From NCBI RefSeq assembly GCF_035920445.1, contig NZ_CP109162.1, positions 3,782,001 to 3,846,000 on the forward strand: a stretch of 64,000 nucleotides of DNA, given 5' to 3'. Of this stretch, positions 40,167-48,880 are shown piece by piece (positions within the stretch are counted from its first letter, which is position 1; each line of letters starts with the position of its first letter). This stretch comes from Nocardia sp. NBC_01730 (GTDB lineage: Bacteria; Actinomycetota; Actinomycetes; Mycobacteriales; Mycobacteriaceae). Under the pieces are notes generated by a model. That model ran no database searches. It saw only the letters and a list, made by a program, of their open reading frames with translations, and was not told the DNA's origin. Position numbers and translations under genes: made by a program.

Positions 40167-41765
40167 TCAGAACAGATCGACCAGGACGACCTTGGACGCG
40201 CCGACCGACTCGGCGATCGCGGCCTGGACATCGGCGGGCACCTCGCGGGCCACCCGCAGCACCACGGTCGCGCCTTCCTTGTCCACGTCCTGGCTCAGCT
40301 GCGCGGCGAGAATGTCGACCTCGGCCTCGCCGAGCTTGGTGCCGATCTTGCCCAGGGCGCCCGGCCTGTCCTCGTAGTTCAGCACGGCCAGGTTCAGACC
40401 CTCGGCGCGCATGTCGTAGTTGCGGCCGTTGATGTTGACGATCTTCTGCACCTGCTGCGGCTCGGTCAGCGTGCCCGCGACGTTCAGGGTGCGGCCGTCG
40501 CCGAACACGGCGCGCAGGTCGACGACGCTGCGGTGGCTCGGGCTCTCCGACGCCGTGGTGACCTCGGCGGTGATGCCGCGGTCCTTGGCGAGGGCAGGCG
40601 CGTTCACGAAGGTGACCTGGTCCTCGACCAGCGCGGAGAAGACGCCGCGCAGCGCGGACAGCTCCAGCACCGCCACGTCCTGCGCGGCCAGCTCGCCGCG
40701 CACCTGGACCTCGACGCTGACCGGCAGCTCGTTGGACAGTGCGCCGAGCAGGTGGCCCTGCTTGCGCACGATGTCCAGCCACGGCGCGACCTCCTCGCCG
40801 ACGGTGCCGCCGGTGACGTTCACCGCGCCGGGCACGAACTCACCGGCCAGGGCGAGCAGCACCGACTTCGCGACGTCGGTGCCGGCGCGGTCCTGCGCCT
40901 CGGAGGTGGAGGCGCCCAGGTGCGGGGTCACGACGACCTGCGGCAGGTCGAACAGCGGGCTGTCGGTGCTCGGCTCGGTTTCGAACACGTCCAGGCCCGC
41001 GGCGCGCACGTGACCGGACTTGATCGCCTCCGCCAGCGCGGCCTCGTCGACCAGACCACCGCGGGCGGCGTTGACGATGATCACGCCCGGCTTGGTCTTG
41101 GCGATGGCCTCCTTGCCGATGATGCCCTTGGTCTCGGGGGTCTTCGGCAGATGGATCGAGATCAGATCGGCGCGCTCGAGCAGCTCGTCGAGGCTCAGCA
41201 GCTCGATGCCGAGCTGCGCGGCGCGCGCGGGCGACACGTACGGGTCGTAGGCGACGATCTTCGTCTCGAAGGCGGCAAGGCGCGCGGCGAACAGCTGGCC
41301 GATGCGGCCGAGCCCGACAACGCCCACGGTCTTGTCGAAGATCTCGACGCCGTTGAACTTGCTGCGCTGCCAGGTGTGCTCGCGCAGCGTGGCGTCCGCG
41401 GCCGGGATCTGCCGCGCGGCGGCCAGCAGCAGGGTGACCGCGTGCTCGGCGGCGGTGTGGATGTTCGAGGTCGGCGCGTTGACGACCATGACGCCGCGCT
41501 CGGTGGCGGCGGGCACGTCGACGTTGTCGAGGCCGACGCCCGCGCGCGCGACGATCTTCAGGTTCTTTCCGGCCTCCAAGACCTCGGCGTCGACCGTGGT
41601 CGCCGAGCGCACGAGCAGTGCGTCGGCTTCGGGCACCGCGGCGAGCAACGCCGGGCGGTCGGGACCATCGACCCAGCGAACCTCGACACCGTCACCGAGC
41701 GCGTCGACGGTCGACTGGGCGAGCTTGTCCGCGATCAGAACTACAGGACGGCCTGCTTGGCTCAC
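40167..41765 (-). CDS. serA: D-3-phosphoglycerate dehydrogenase
   Basis: First committed step of serine synthesis: oxidises 3-phosphoglycerate to phosphohydroxypyruvate with NAD+. The 532-residue chain is the long form: a catalytic and Rossmann core (GLGRIGQLFAARL, then the catalytic histidine of TPHLGASTSEAQ), an intervening domain, and a C-terminal ACT domain (about 455-532), through which serine inhibits the mycobacterial enzyme. GTG 41765 follows AGGAG at about ten bases; the eleven upstream residues are not conserved. Confidence 0.97.
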   Translation of the reverse strand: MSQAGRPVVLIADKLAQSTVDALGDGVEVRWVDGPDRPALLAAVPEADALLVRSATTVDAEVLEAGKNLKIVARAGVGLDNVDVPAATERGVMVVNAPTSNIHTAAEHAVTLLLAAARQIPAADATLREHTWQRSKFNGVEIFDKTVGVVGLGRIGQLFAARLAAFETKIVAYDPYVSPARAAQLGIELLSLDELLERADLISIHLPKTPETKGIIGKEAIAKTKPGVIIVNAARGGLVDEAALAEAIKSGHVRAAGLDVFETEPSTDSPLFDLPQVVVTPHLGASTSEAQDRAGTDVAKSVLLALAGEFVPGAVNVTGGTVGEEVAPWLDIVRKQGHLLGALSNELPVSVEVQVRGELAAQDVAVLELSALRGVFSALVEDQVTFVNAPALAKDRGITAEVTTASESPSHRSVVDLRAVFGDGRTLNVAGTLTEPQQVQKIVNINGRNYDMRAEGLNLAVLNYEDRPGALGKIGTKLGEAEVDILAAQLSQDVDKEGATVVLRVAREVPADVQAAIAESVGASKVVLVDLF

Positions 41766-41882
41766 TGTGGGGTACTCCTGGGGAAAGGGGGTCGGCATTT
41801 ACCGCCGACCAGCTTAGTCCGCGCGATTCGGGTCCCTCCTACCACCTGGTGGGCGGCCGTCGTCAGTCCCGCGGGTCGAAAA

Positions 41883-41900
41883 AATATGAAGACCGGTCTA
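41883..41900 (+). promoter_or_regulatory. TetR operator in front of the tetR gene
   Basis: The box AATATGAAGACCGGTCTA contains a palindrome, AAGACCGGTCTA at 41889-41900 (one mismatch at its ends), 10 bases before the TetR start. The same box recurs at 42509-42526 before the next gene, so it is very probably the binding site of this regulator. Confidence 0.85.
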
Positions 41901-41910
41901 CAGTGGCGGC

Positions 41911-42465
41911 ATGGGCGCAAAGGGAACCGAGACACGCGGCAAGCTGGTCGACGCGACGCGCACGCTGATGGAGCGGCACGGCTACTACGGCGCGGGGCTC
42001 AACCAGATCCTGGCGACCAGCGGCGCACCGCGCGGCTCGCTGTACTTCCATTTCCCCGGCGGCAAGGACGAACTCGTGGCAGAAGCGATCGCCCAGTCCG
42101 GCAAGGAGATCGCGGCTCTGATCGACACGATCGAGCCCGGCGACACCGCCGCCGCAGCGACCAGGCTGCTCGCGGTGTTCGGCGACCGCCTGGAGGACTC
42201 CGGCTGGCAGCAGGGCTGCCCGGTCGCCACGGTCGCTCTGGATATCGCGGCGGCGAACGACCCGATCCAGGCCGAGTGCGCGGCCGCCTACGCGGCATGG
42301 GAGCAGGCGCTGCGGATTCGGCTCCGCGCCGACGGCCGCGCCGATGCCGACGATCTGGCCGCCGCGCTGCTCGCCATGGTCGAGGGGGCGCTGCTTTTGG
42401 CCCGCGCGCAGCGCAGCCGCGAGCCGCTGGAACGGGTAGAGCGCACCATCCGCGCTCTGATCTGA
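41911..42465 (+). CDS. TetR-family transcriptional repressor
   Basis: A 184-residue regulator. The N-terminal helix-turn-helix spans about residues 8-55 (LNQILATSGAPRGSLYFHFPGGKDELV) and the C-terminal ligand domain resembles the LmrA/YxaF-type TetR group (GCPVATVALDIA). The ligand is unknown. The palindrome TAGACCGGTCTA lies before this gene and before the downstream fusion gene, which indicates autorepression and control of that neighbour. The gap to the downstream gene is 75 bases with its own promoter. Confidence 0.93.
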   Translation: MGAKGTETRGKLVDATRTLMERHGYYGAGLNQILATSGAPRGSLYFHFPGGKDELVAEAIAQSGKEIAALIDTIEPGDTAAAATRLLAVFGDRLEDSGWQQGCPVATVALDIAAANDPIQAECAAAYAAWEQALRIRLRADGRADADDLAAALLAMVEGALLLARAQRSREPLERVERTIRALI

Positions 42466-42508
42466 AGCCCGATGACGTGATTTCCCAAAGAGTTCTATTT
42501 GCCCAAAT

Positions 42509-42526
42509 AATATGTAGACCGGTCTA
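42509..42526 (+). promoter_or_regulatory. TetR operator in front of the reductase/hydrolase fusion gene
   Basis: Box AATATGTAGACCGGTCTA, with a perfect 12-base palindrome TAGACCGGTCTA at 42515-42526, 14 bases before the next start. It differs from the box at 41883-41900 at a single base. Confidence 0.88.
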
Positions 42527-42540
42527 GTCAGGAGAATGTC

Positions 42541-44247
42541 ATGTCCGACAGCATCGTGTTCGGCGCCGCCGGGTTCCTCGGCCGCGCCGCGGTCGCCCGC
42601 CTGCTCGAGCGAGGCCATTCCGTCACCGCCGCCGTGCGGCAGGGCAGCGAGGAGCGACTCCTCGGGTGGCTGCGGAAACGCGGCGTGGACCCGGCCGCGC
42701 TCGACGTGGTGGCATGCGATGTCACCGCACCCGACCTCGGCCTGCCCGCCGGGTTCGATCCCTCCGGCATCCGCGACGTCTACAACTGCGCGGCCCGCTT
42801 CGCCTTCGGGCTCGCGCCCGAGGATGCGTACGCGGTCAACGTCACCGGGGCGCTGCGCGTCCTCGACTGGGCTGCCGCGCTGCCCGACCTCCGGCGCGTC
42901 GTGCACATCACCGGATACCGAATCACCGTCGAGGAATCCGACGAACAGCACTATGCGCGCGGCGCGTATGGGGCGTCCAAGTTCGAATCGGATCCGCTCT
43001 TGCGGCGGCGCGCCGCCGACCTGGGGGTCGCACTGACCATCGCGAACCCGAGCTCCGTGATCGGTCCCGGCCAGTACGTCGGGCTCGCGAGCGTGGTCGA
43101 GGAGCTGTGGCACGGCAAGCTCGCGGCGATTCCCGGCGGTCGGGACACCTTCGTTCCGATCGTCGATCTGGGCTACTTCACCGACTTTCTGATCGGTCTG
43201 CCCACCCTGCCGGACACCGCGGGCCGGTCGTACACCGTGCTCGACCCCAGAACTCCGGTGTTGCCGAAGCTGATTCGCCTGATCGCCGCCCATCTGGGGG
43301 TCCGTGCGCCGCGCTTCTCGGTTCCGGTCGGCGTGATCGCGAAACTCCCGCGCGCGCTGACCGGCGCTGATCCGGAATCGCTGACGTTCATCGCCGACGA
43401 CCGCTACGACACGTCCGCCGCGGACGAAGTCGCACGGCGGCTCGGGCTCACCATGCCGCCGACGGAGGCGACCGTGCTTGCGTGGGCCGACCATCTCGTA
43501 GCCAGCCGATTCGGGACGGTAGAGGCCGATCCGTCCGCTGGATTCAGCGACGGCGTCTGGGTTTCCGGTACGCGCGAAGATCCGGCCTATGTACTGGTGC
43601 ACGGCCTTCCGCTGGACGGCGAGTCGTGGAACGAGGTCCGCGCCGAACTCGATGCGCCGAGCCTGGTTCTCGACCTGCCCGGGCTGGGACGGTCGGCGCC
43701 CGGCGACATCGATGCGGTGCTACCGGGATTGCTCTCGGTGTGCACTCGCCCTGTGCTGGTAGGACATTCACTCGGCTGCGGCCCGGTGCTGCGGTATGCG
43801 GCCACGTATCCGGAGCGGATCTCCGGCGTGGTGCTGGTCTCGCCCGCGTTCCTGCAACCGCGGTCCGGTCTGCTGCTTCGCTCACCGCTGGCGGCAGCGG
43901 CGCTGCGTCGGATGCCGGCCGCCGCCTTGGCGAAACAGCTCGGCGTGCCGGAGAGCACTGCCCTCGCGAGCGCCGCGGGGAGCCTGCGCAGGCCCGGTGT
44001 CGCCGCGCGCACCATCGCAGCGCTGCGCCGCGCAAGCATGCCTGCCAGGCGCGGCGAGTTGCGTGCGCTACTCGACGAGATCGAGGTACCAGTGCGGATC
44101 GTCGCCGGGTCCGCCGATCCGCTCACTGTCGCGACACCCCGGGACTCGATCTCGATCGAGGGCACCGGCCACTACCCGCAGTTGACCTATCCGGCGCGGC
44201 TCGCGGCCGAGCTCGCCCACATATCCGCCGTCGCGGCGCGCGGCTGA
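42541..44247 (+). CDS. Fusion of NAD(P)-dependent reductase and alpha/beta-hydrolase
   Basis: A 568-residue two-domain protein. Residues 1 to about 320 form an extended short-chain dehydrogenase/epimerase domain: the Rossmann motif is reduced to VFGAAGFLGRAAV, and YGASK (about 141-145) supplies the catalytic Tyr/Lys. Residues about 345-568 form an alpha/beta-hydrolase: VLVHGLPLDGESW, the nucleophile elbow GHSLGC, and the histidine in EGTGHYPQL. Both catalytic centres look intact. The substrate is unknown; a TetR repressor with a matching operator controls it, which suggests an inducible detoxification or catabolic step. ATG 42541 follows AGGAG closely. Confidence 0.88.
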   Translation: MSDSIVFGAAGFLGRAAVARLLERGHSVTAAVRQGSEERLLGWLRKRGVDPAALDVVACDVTAPDLGLPAGFDPSGIRDVYNCAARFAFGLAPEDAYAVNVTGALRVLDWAAALPDLRRVVHITGYRITVEESDEQHYARGAYGASKFESDPLLRRRAADLGVALTIANPSSVIGPGQYVGLASVVEELWHGKLAAIPGGRDTFVPIVDLGYFTDFLIGLPTLPDTAGRSYTVLDPRTPVLPKLIRLIAAHLGVRAPRFSVPVGVIAKLPRALTGADPESLTFIADDRYDTSAADEVARRLGLTMPPTEATVLAWADHLVASRFGTVEADPSAGFSDGVWVSGTREDPAYVLVHGLPLDGESWNEVRAELDAPSLVLDLPGLGRSAPGDIDAVLPGLLSVCTRPVLVGHSLGCGPVLRYAATYPERISGVVLVSPAFLQPRSGLLLRSPLAAAALRRMPAAALAKQLGVPESTALASAAGSLRRPGVAARTIAALRRASMPARRGELRALLDEIEVPVRIVAGSADPLTVATPRDSISIEGTGHYPQLTYPARLAAELAHISAVAARG

Positions 44248-44337
44248 CCTCACACAGCCGCCTGCCGTTACGGCGCGACGGACCTCGCACAGCGACGGGC
44301 CTCCACACCTCGGTGCGGGGGCCTGCTCGGTCCCGCC

Positions 44338-44478
44338 TCGGCTCGGCACGCCGGGGTTTTCAATGCCGCTATCGCGTTGGGGTCGCTGGTCGGCGGTGTG
44401 GCGGCGGACCGGCTCGGCACCGCGGCGGCCATGTGGCTCGGCGGCGCCGCGCTCGGCAACGCTGCGCGGCAGCCATGA
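44338..44478 (+). pseudogene. C-terminal remnant of an MFS transporter
   Basis: One frame reads SARHAGVFNAAIALGS then LVGGVAADRLGTAAAMWLGG, ending at a stop at 44478. That is the penultimate-helix region and tail of an AraJ/Bcr-like transporter, but nothing upstream in this frame continues the protein. It occupies the gap between the fusion gene and the nucleotidyltransferase-fold gene. Confidence 0.65.
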
Positions 44479-44533
44479 ACGACGGCGGAAAAGGAGCTGC
44501 GTCGCGCTCGTTCGAACACCTACTATCGCGTCC

Positions 44534-45340
44534 ATGTCCTTGCGCGCGATACCGGGTTCGATGGACCCGACGGTGGTCGGATCCATCGATCGCGAACTGG
44601 ATCGGGTCGAGCGTGGAAACCACGTGTCGATCCGACTCGCGATCGAAAGCGGCAGTCGCGCTTGGGGATTCCCCTCTCCGGACTCGGACTACGACTGCCG
44701 GTTCGTGTACGTCGCCGGGCTGGAGACCTATCTTTCCCCGTGGCGTACCCGCGATGTGCTCGAGACGCCGCTCGCCGGCCTGCTCGACGTGAACGGCTGG
44801 GATCTGGCCAAGGCATTACGCCTGCTGGTGCAGGGCAATGCGGTACTCATCGAGTGGCTGATGTCGCCGATCGTGTACCGCGGTGACGCCGATTTCCGCG
44901 ACCGGCTGCGCGCGGTGGCAGAGGATGTCGCCGACCGGAACAAGGTGGCGCGGCATTATTTGCATTTGGGCGCCAAGCAGTGGGCGTTGTTCGATCGCGC
45001 CCGGTCGCTGAAAAAGGTGTTCTATTCGTTACGTCCGGCGATGGCTCTGCGGTGGTTGCTCGAGCATCCCGATGCGACGGTCGCACCGATGCATCTGCCG
45101 ACACTGATGCGGCACTGCGATCTCCCCACCGACCTCGTGGCGGCGGTGGCCGAGCTGACCGAGCTGAAATCGCGCACCCGCGAGATGGGGCGTGGGACGG
45201 TTCCCGCACCGATCGCCACGTTCATCGCGGCGGAATTCGACCGCGCCGCCGACGCGTTCCCCAAGTCGGGCAGCCGGGATTCCGCGCGAGCCAGAGCGAT
45301 CACGGCGGAGTTCTTCCGCGCCGAGGCGCTGGCAGGCTAG
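44534..45340 (+). CDS. Nucleotidyltransferase-fold protein (YcgL/COG3541-like)
   Basis: A 268-residue protein of the DNA polymerase beta-like nucleotidyltransferase superfamily. LAIESGSRAWGFPSPDSDYDCRFVYV gives the GS motif followed by DxD. WLLEHP and the helical C-terminal half resemble the predicted nucleotidyltransferases of COG3541, for which no substrate is established. ATG 44534 fits; an in-frame ATG at 44561 is possible. It stands alone, convergent with the cold-shock gene. Confidence 0.85.
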   Translation: MSLRAIPGSMDPTVVGSIDRELDRVERGNHVSIRLAIESGSRAWGFPSPDSDYDCRFVYVAGLETYLSPWRTRDVLETPLAGLLDVNGWDLAKALRLLVQGNAVLIEWLMSPIVYRGDADFRDRLRAVAEDVADRNKVARHYLHLGAKQWALFDRARSLKKVFYSLRPAMALRWLLEHPDATVAPMHLPTLMRHCDLPTDLVAAVAELTELKSRTREMGRGTVPAPIATFIAAEFDRAADAFPKSGSRDSARARAITAEFFRAEALAG

Positions 45341-45407
45341 CCGGAGCACTGGCGGTCACCCTGTGGCCGGCACCGGCATCGAGGCCTAAAAGCCCCCTGA
45401 ACAGGGA

Positions 45408-45437
45408 AAAGGCCCCGCAACATTGTTCGGGGCCTTT
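45408..45437. terminator. Terminator of the cold-shock gene
   Basis: Perfect 10-base arms, AAAGGCCCCG and CGGGGCCTTT, around a 10-base loop, with an A-run that becomes a U-run on the minus-strand transcript. It lies 17 bases past the cold-shock gene stop and can also stop the convergent gene. Confidence 0.9.
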
Positions 45438-45454
45438 AGAAATCTAAGTCGCGA

Positions 45455-45658
45455 TCAGAGAACGCGGACATCCTGGGCCTGCGGCCCCTTCTGCCCTTGG
45501 CCGATCTCGAACTCCACACGCTGCCCCTCATCGAGGGACCGGAAACCCGCGCCGCTAACAGCCGAGTAGTGCACAAAGACGTCGGGTCCTCCGCCGTCCT
45601 GCGCGATGAAGCCGAAGCCCTTCTCGCTGTTGAACCACTTCACAATGCCTTGAGCCAT
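45455..45658 (-). CDS. cspA: Cold-shock protein (CspA family)
   Basis: A 67-residue single-domain RNA/DNA chaperone. [12 protein letters not shown] (RNP1 with FGFI) and DVFVHYSAV (RNP2) are intact. The gene has its own terminator. The 430 bases upstream (45659-46090) contain its promoter and leader but no gene I can support; a long structured leader would fit the family. The number of paralogues elsewhere is unknown. Confidence 0.95.
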   Translation of the reverse strand: MAQGIVKWFNSEKGFGFIAQDGGGPDVFVHYSAVSGAGFRSLDEGQRVEFEIGQGQKGPQAQDVRVL

Positions 45659-46090
45659 TTCATACTTTCTGTAGACGAGCCAGGTGGTGTTATCGATATG
45701 CCCTGGTCTCGTAGATCAACGATGCCATGATCCGACGAATTCCTCCACCTTCAGCCCGATAAACTGTGAGCTATCCAATGCTCACCAGCGAGCTGCTTCT
45801 GTCACCTCCCTGCTCGGTCGGGTCTCGATCCGGTTACAAAGCACCGGAACAGCCACTCGGGCACCCGCATTTCTCGCCAGGTGCGCTCGCCGTCGTCCCC
45901 GACGAGCGCACCCCGATCGCATGGGCTACCGCGCCGGGCATCATGAACTCCTTCTTCGACGCGGTGCGACACCGATACGCTTCTGCTACCAGTTTCCTTG
46001 TGCCCCAATGTGATACAGCTTACCGCACGCAGACTCCACCGCTTCAGTCCAGCGGCCGGTGCCGCGCTGCGCACCAGAGCTGAGTTCTGT

Positions 46091-47932
46091 TCACGGCCGC
46101 AGATAGCGCACCTGGTTCGGCTTCGACTCGTCATAAGCGGCCCGACCCGACAGATACTCCGGCACCCCGACCTCCCACCAGGCGCCCGCCTCGGTCCACG
46201 CGGACGGCTGGGTGCGCACCACGAGCACGGCCGGCCCGGATGTGCCGGTCGCCGCCGCCCGCGCCCGCAGGTAGGCGTCACGAAATTCGTGCAGGTCGGA
46301 TGCGGTGAAGACGGCGCATCCCAGCGCGACGGCATGGGCGGCGAAGTCGACGCGGGGCGGCTTTTCGCGGTTGGTGCGGCAGTCGGCGTAGAAGTTGTTG
46401 AACGCGGCGGCGCCCTGGCCCTCCTGTAGACGGGCGATCACGGCGTAGCCGTCGTTGTCGCACACCACCGCGACGAACGGATGCCCGGCGAAGGCCGCCG
46501 AGAACAGTTCCGAGTTCGACATCAGATAGGAGCCGTCCCCGAGCAGCGTCGTCACCACGCCGTCCCGGTGCGCCATGGCCGCACCCCACGCGCCGGCGAG
46601 CTCGTAGCCCATGCAGGAGAAGCCGTACTCGACGTCCATCGTCGGCGCTCCGCCCGACGCGCGCCAGCCGCCGACGAGCTCACCGGGCAAACCACCGGAT
46701 GCCGTCATGACGTAGTCGCTCGGCCCGCTCAGCTCATTCACCACCCCGACGACCTGCGCATAGCTCGGCGTGCCCGGCGTCGGTGCGCGCAACGTGTTGA
46801 TATACGAATCCCAGGTGCTGCGCAGGACCGCGGCACGCGCGGTCCACGCCCGATCCACACGCCACTGTCCCACCTGCCCGGCCAGCTCGCGCACGGTGGC
46901 CTCGGCGTCGCCGACCACGGCGAGGGCGCCGTGCTTGACGGCATCGAACCGTGCCACGTTGACCGTCACCAGGCGCACGTCCGGCGCGAAGACGGTCCAG
47001 GACGCCGTGGTGAAATCCTGCAACCTGGTTCCGACCGCGAGGACCAGGTCGGCGTCGGCCGCCATCGCGTTCGCCGACGCCGAGCCTGTGATACCGAGCG
47101 GACCCGCGAACAGCGGATGGTCGTGCGGCACCAAGGTGCGGCCCGCGGTGGTCTCCGCGATCGGAATGCCGACGTGCTCGGCGAATTCCACGGTGGTGCG
47201 ACCCGCGCCCGAATACCGGACGCCACCGCCGAGAACCAGCAGCGGACGCCGCGCGGCGCACAGCGCGGCGGCGGCTTCGGCGAGTGCCCGCTGATCGGGG
47301 CGCGGCCGTGCGACGCGGTGCACGACGGGAGCGAACAGCGCGTCGGGGAAATCGTTGGTCTCGGCCTGAACGTCCTGCGGGAGCGCGAGGACGACCGGCC
47401 CGGCTTCCGCGGAGTCGGTGAGCACCCGAACAGCGTGGGGCAGTGTGGAAATCAACTGTTCCGGGCGGGTGATGCGGTCGAAATACCGGCTCACCGCACG
47501 GAACGCGTCGTTTACCGTGACGGTCGGGTCACCGAAGTGCTCGACCTGTTGCAGTACCGGGTCCGGCGCCCTCCCCGCAAAGGCGTCCCCCGGAAGGAGC
47601 AGCAGCGGAAGGCGGTTCGCGTGTGCGACGCCCGCCGCCGTCACCATGTTCAACGCGCCGGGACCGATCGAGGAGGTCGCGACGCCGACCTGGCGGCGAT
47701 GCGTGGCCTTGGCGTAACCGATGGCCGCGAGGGCCATCCCCTCTTCGGTATGCCCGCGCCAGACCGGGATCTCCGCGCGCCGTTCGTGCAGCGCGGTACC
47801 GAGGCCGAGCACATTGCCGTGCCCGAAGATCCCGAACACCGCCGGGAACAACGGAACTTCGCGGCCGTCGAGTGTCTCGGAGCGCTGTGCGACCAGCCAG
47901 GCCACCAGCGCCTGCGCCGTGGTCAGCTTCAT
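46091..47932 (-). CDS. iolD: 3D-(3,5/4)-trihydroxycyclohexane-1,2-dione hydrolase
   Basis: Opens the ring of trihydroxycyclohexane-dione to 5-deoxy-glucuronate in myo-inositol catabolism. The 613-residue thiamine-diphosphate enzyme has the catalytic glutamate in RGHTEEGMALAAIGYAKA and the ThDP/Mg motif from GDGSYLMSN to CDNDGYAVI. ATG 47932 (MKLTTAQALVAWL) is the family start and overlaps the iolB stop by four bases, so translation is coupled. Last gene of the eight-gene inositol operon. No terminator is obvious in the 430 bases downstream. Confidence 0.95.
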   Translation of the reverse strand: MKLTTAQALVAWLVAQRSETLDGREVPLFPAVFGIFGHGNVLGLGTALHERRAEIPVWRGHTEEGMALAAIGYAKATHRRQVGVATSSIGPGALNMVTAAGVAHANRLPLLLLPGDAFAGRAPDPVLQQVEHFGDPTVTVNDAFRAVSRYFDRITRPEQLISTLPHAVRVLTDSAEAGPVVLALPQDVQAETNDFPDALFAPVVHRVARPRPDQRALAEAAAALCAARRPLLVLGGGVRYSGAGRTTVEFAEHVGIPIAETTAGRTLVPHDHPLFAGPLGITGSASANAMAADADLVLAVGTRLQDFTTASWTVFAPDVRLVTVNVARFDAVKHGALAVVGDAEATVRELAGQVGQWRVDRAWTARAAVLRSTWDSYINTLRAPTPGTPSYAQVVGVVNELSGPSDYVMTASGGLPGELVGGWRASGGAPTMDVEYGFSCMGYELAGAWGAAMAHRDGVVTTLLGDGSYLMSNSELFSAAFAGHPFVAVVCDNDGYAVIARLQEGQGAAAFNNFYADCRTNREKPPRVDFAAHAVALGCAVFTASDLHEFRDAYLRARAAATGTSGPAVLVVRTQPSAWTEAGAWWEVGVPEYLSGRAAYDESKPNQVRYLRP

Positions 47933-48816
47933 CCGATCCGTCCTTCGTGAGTGGTCACCGGGCAGCGCGGGTCGATCGGCTCGGCGTCCCATCGCGCGCG
48001 CACCCAGTGGTGCGCCGGGTCGTCGCAGAACGCCATCGACCGCTCCTGCGCCGGACCCGCCAGCACATTGAGGTAGTACATCGGGTAGCCGGGCATGGCG
48101 ACGCACGGGCCGTGGTAGCCGCGTGGGACCAGGAACACGTCACCGTCCCGCACTGCGACGGTCTCGTCCAGCGCTCCGTCGACCGTGTAGGTCCGGTGCA
48201 GGCCGAACCCCTCGCGCGCCGGTGTGATCCCGTCACGTCCGGCGATGCGGAAGTAGTAGATCTCCTCGTTGACGACCTCGCAGTCGCTCGCCTCGTCGTG
48301 CTTGTGCGGCGGGTAGGACGACCAGTTGCCGTCCGGGGTGATCAGCTCGCAGGCGTTGAGCTTGTCGGCGTGCGCCCAGACGCCGGGTACGCCGAAGTTG
48401 GCGACCTGCCGGGTTGCCACGCCCGCGCCGCGGACTTCTACCGGAATCTGTTCCGCTGGACCGTATTTCGGTGTCAATCGACGGACGCAGCGCGCCATCG
48501 GCAGCGCCACCTCCAGATCGCCCTCCGCCACGATGTCCACCTCGGCGTCGCGCGGAACGTAGGCGAAATCCGTCACCCGGGTGAAGACCGATTCCCGTCC
48601 CGTCAGCGCGAAATCCGTACCGTCGACGCGCACAGTGCATCCTCCGGCCAGCGGGAGGACGAACGCCTCGAACTCCCCGGTCCGCACGGTCCTCGACGTT
48701 CCCGCGCTGATCCGCAGCACCCGCAGTCCCGTGTAGGTCCATCCGGCGTCCTCGGGGGTCAGCACGATCGGGTCGTCGTCGCGGCACAGCGTTCCCGCAG
48801 GCCGATGCTGCGTCAT
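47929..48816 (-). CDS. iolB: 5-deoxy-glucuronate isomerase
   Basis: Isomerises 5-deoxy-glucuronate to 2-deoxy-5-keto-gluconate. The 295-residue bicupin has the metal-binding cluster YPPHKHDEASDCEVVNEEIYYF, with two histidines and a glutamate, and a fourth ligand in FLVPRGYHGPCVAMPGYPMYYLN. ATG 48816 (MTQHRPAG) is chosen; the upstream in-frame extension is Arg-rich and not conserved. It lies between the aldolase gene and iolD. Confidence 0.95.
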   Translation of the reverse strand: MTQHRPAGTLCRDDDPIVLTPEDAGWTYTGLRVLRISAGTSRTVRTGEFEAFVLPLAGGCTVRVDGTDFALTGRESVFTRVTDFAYVPRDAEVDIVAEGDLEVALPMARCVRRLTPKYGPAEQIPVEVRGAGVATRQVANFGVPGVWAHADKLNACELITPDGNWSSYPPHKHDEASDCEVVNEEIYYFRIAGRDGITPAREGFGLHRTYTVDGALDETVAVRDGDVFLVPRGYHGPCVAMPGYPMYYLNVLAGPAQERSMAFCDDPAHHWVRARWDAEPIDPRCPVTTHEGRIG

Positions 48817-48880
48817 CGCACCTCCTCCCGCACCCGGTCGGCGCCGCGACCGCGCCGCGTCATAGGGGCGCCTCGACGTC

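Noticed and set aside
45766..46083. Open frame of 105 residues between cspA and iolD
   Set aside because: No motif, no ribosome-binding site, and not conserved-looking; treated as intergenic.
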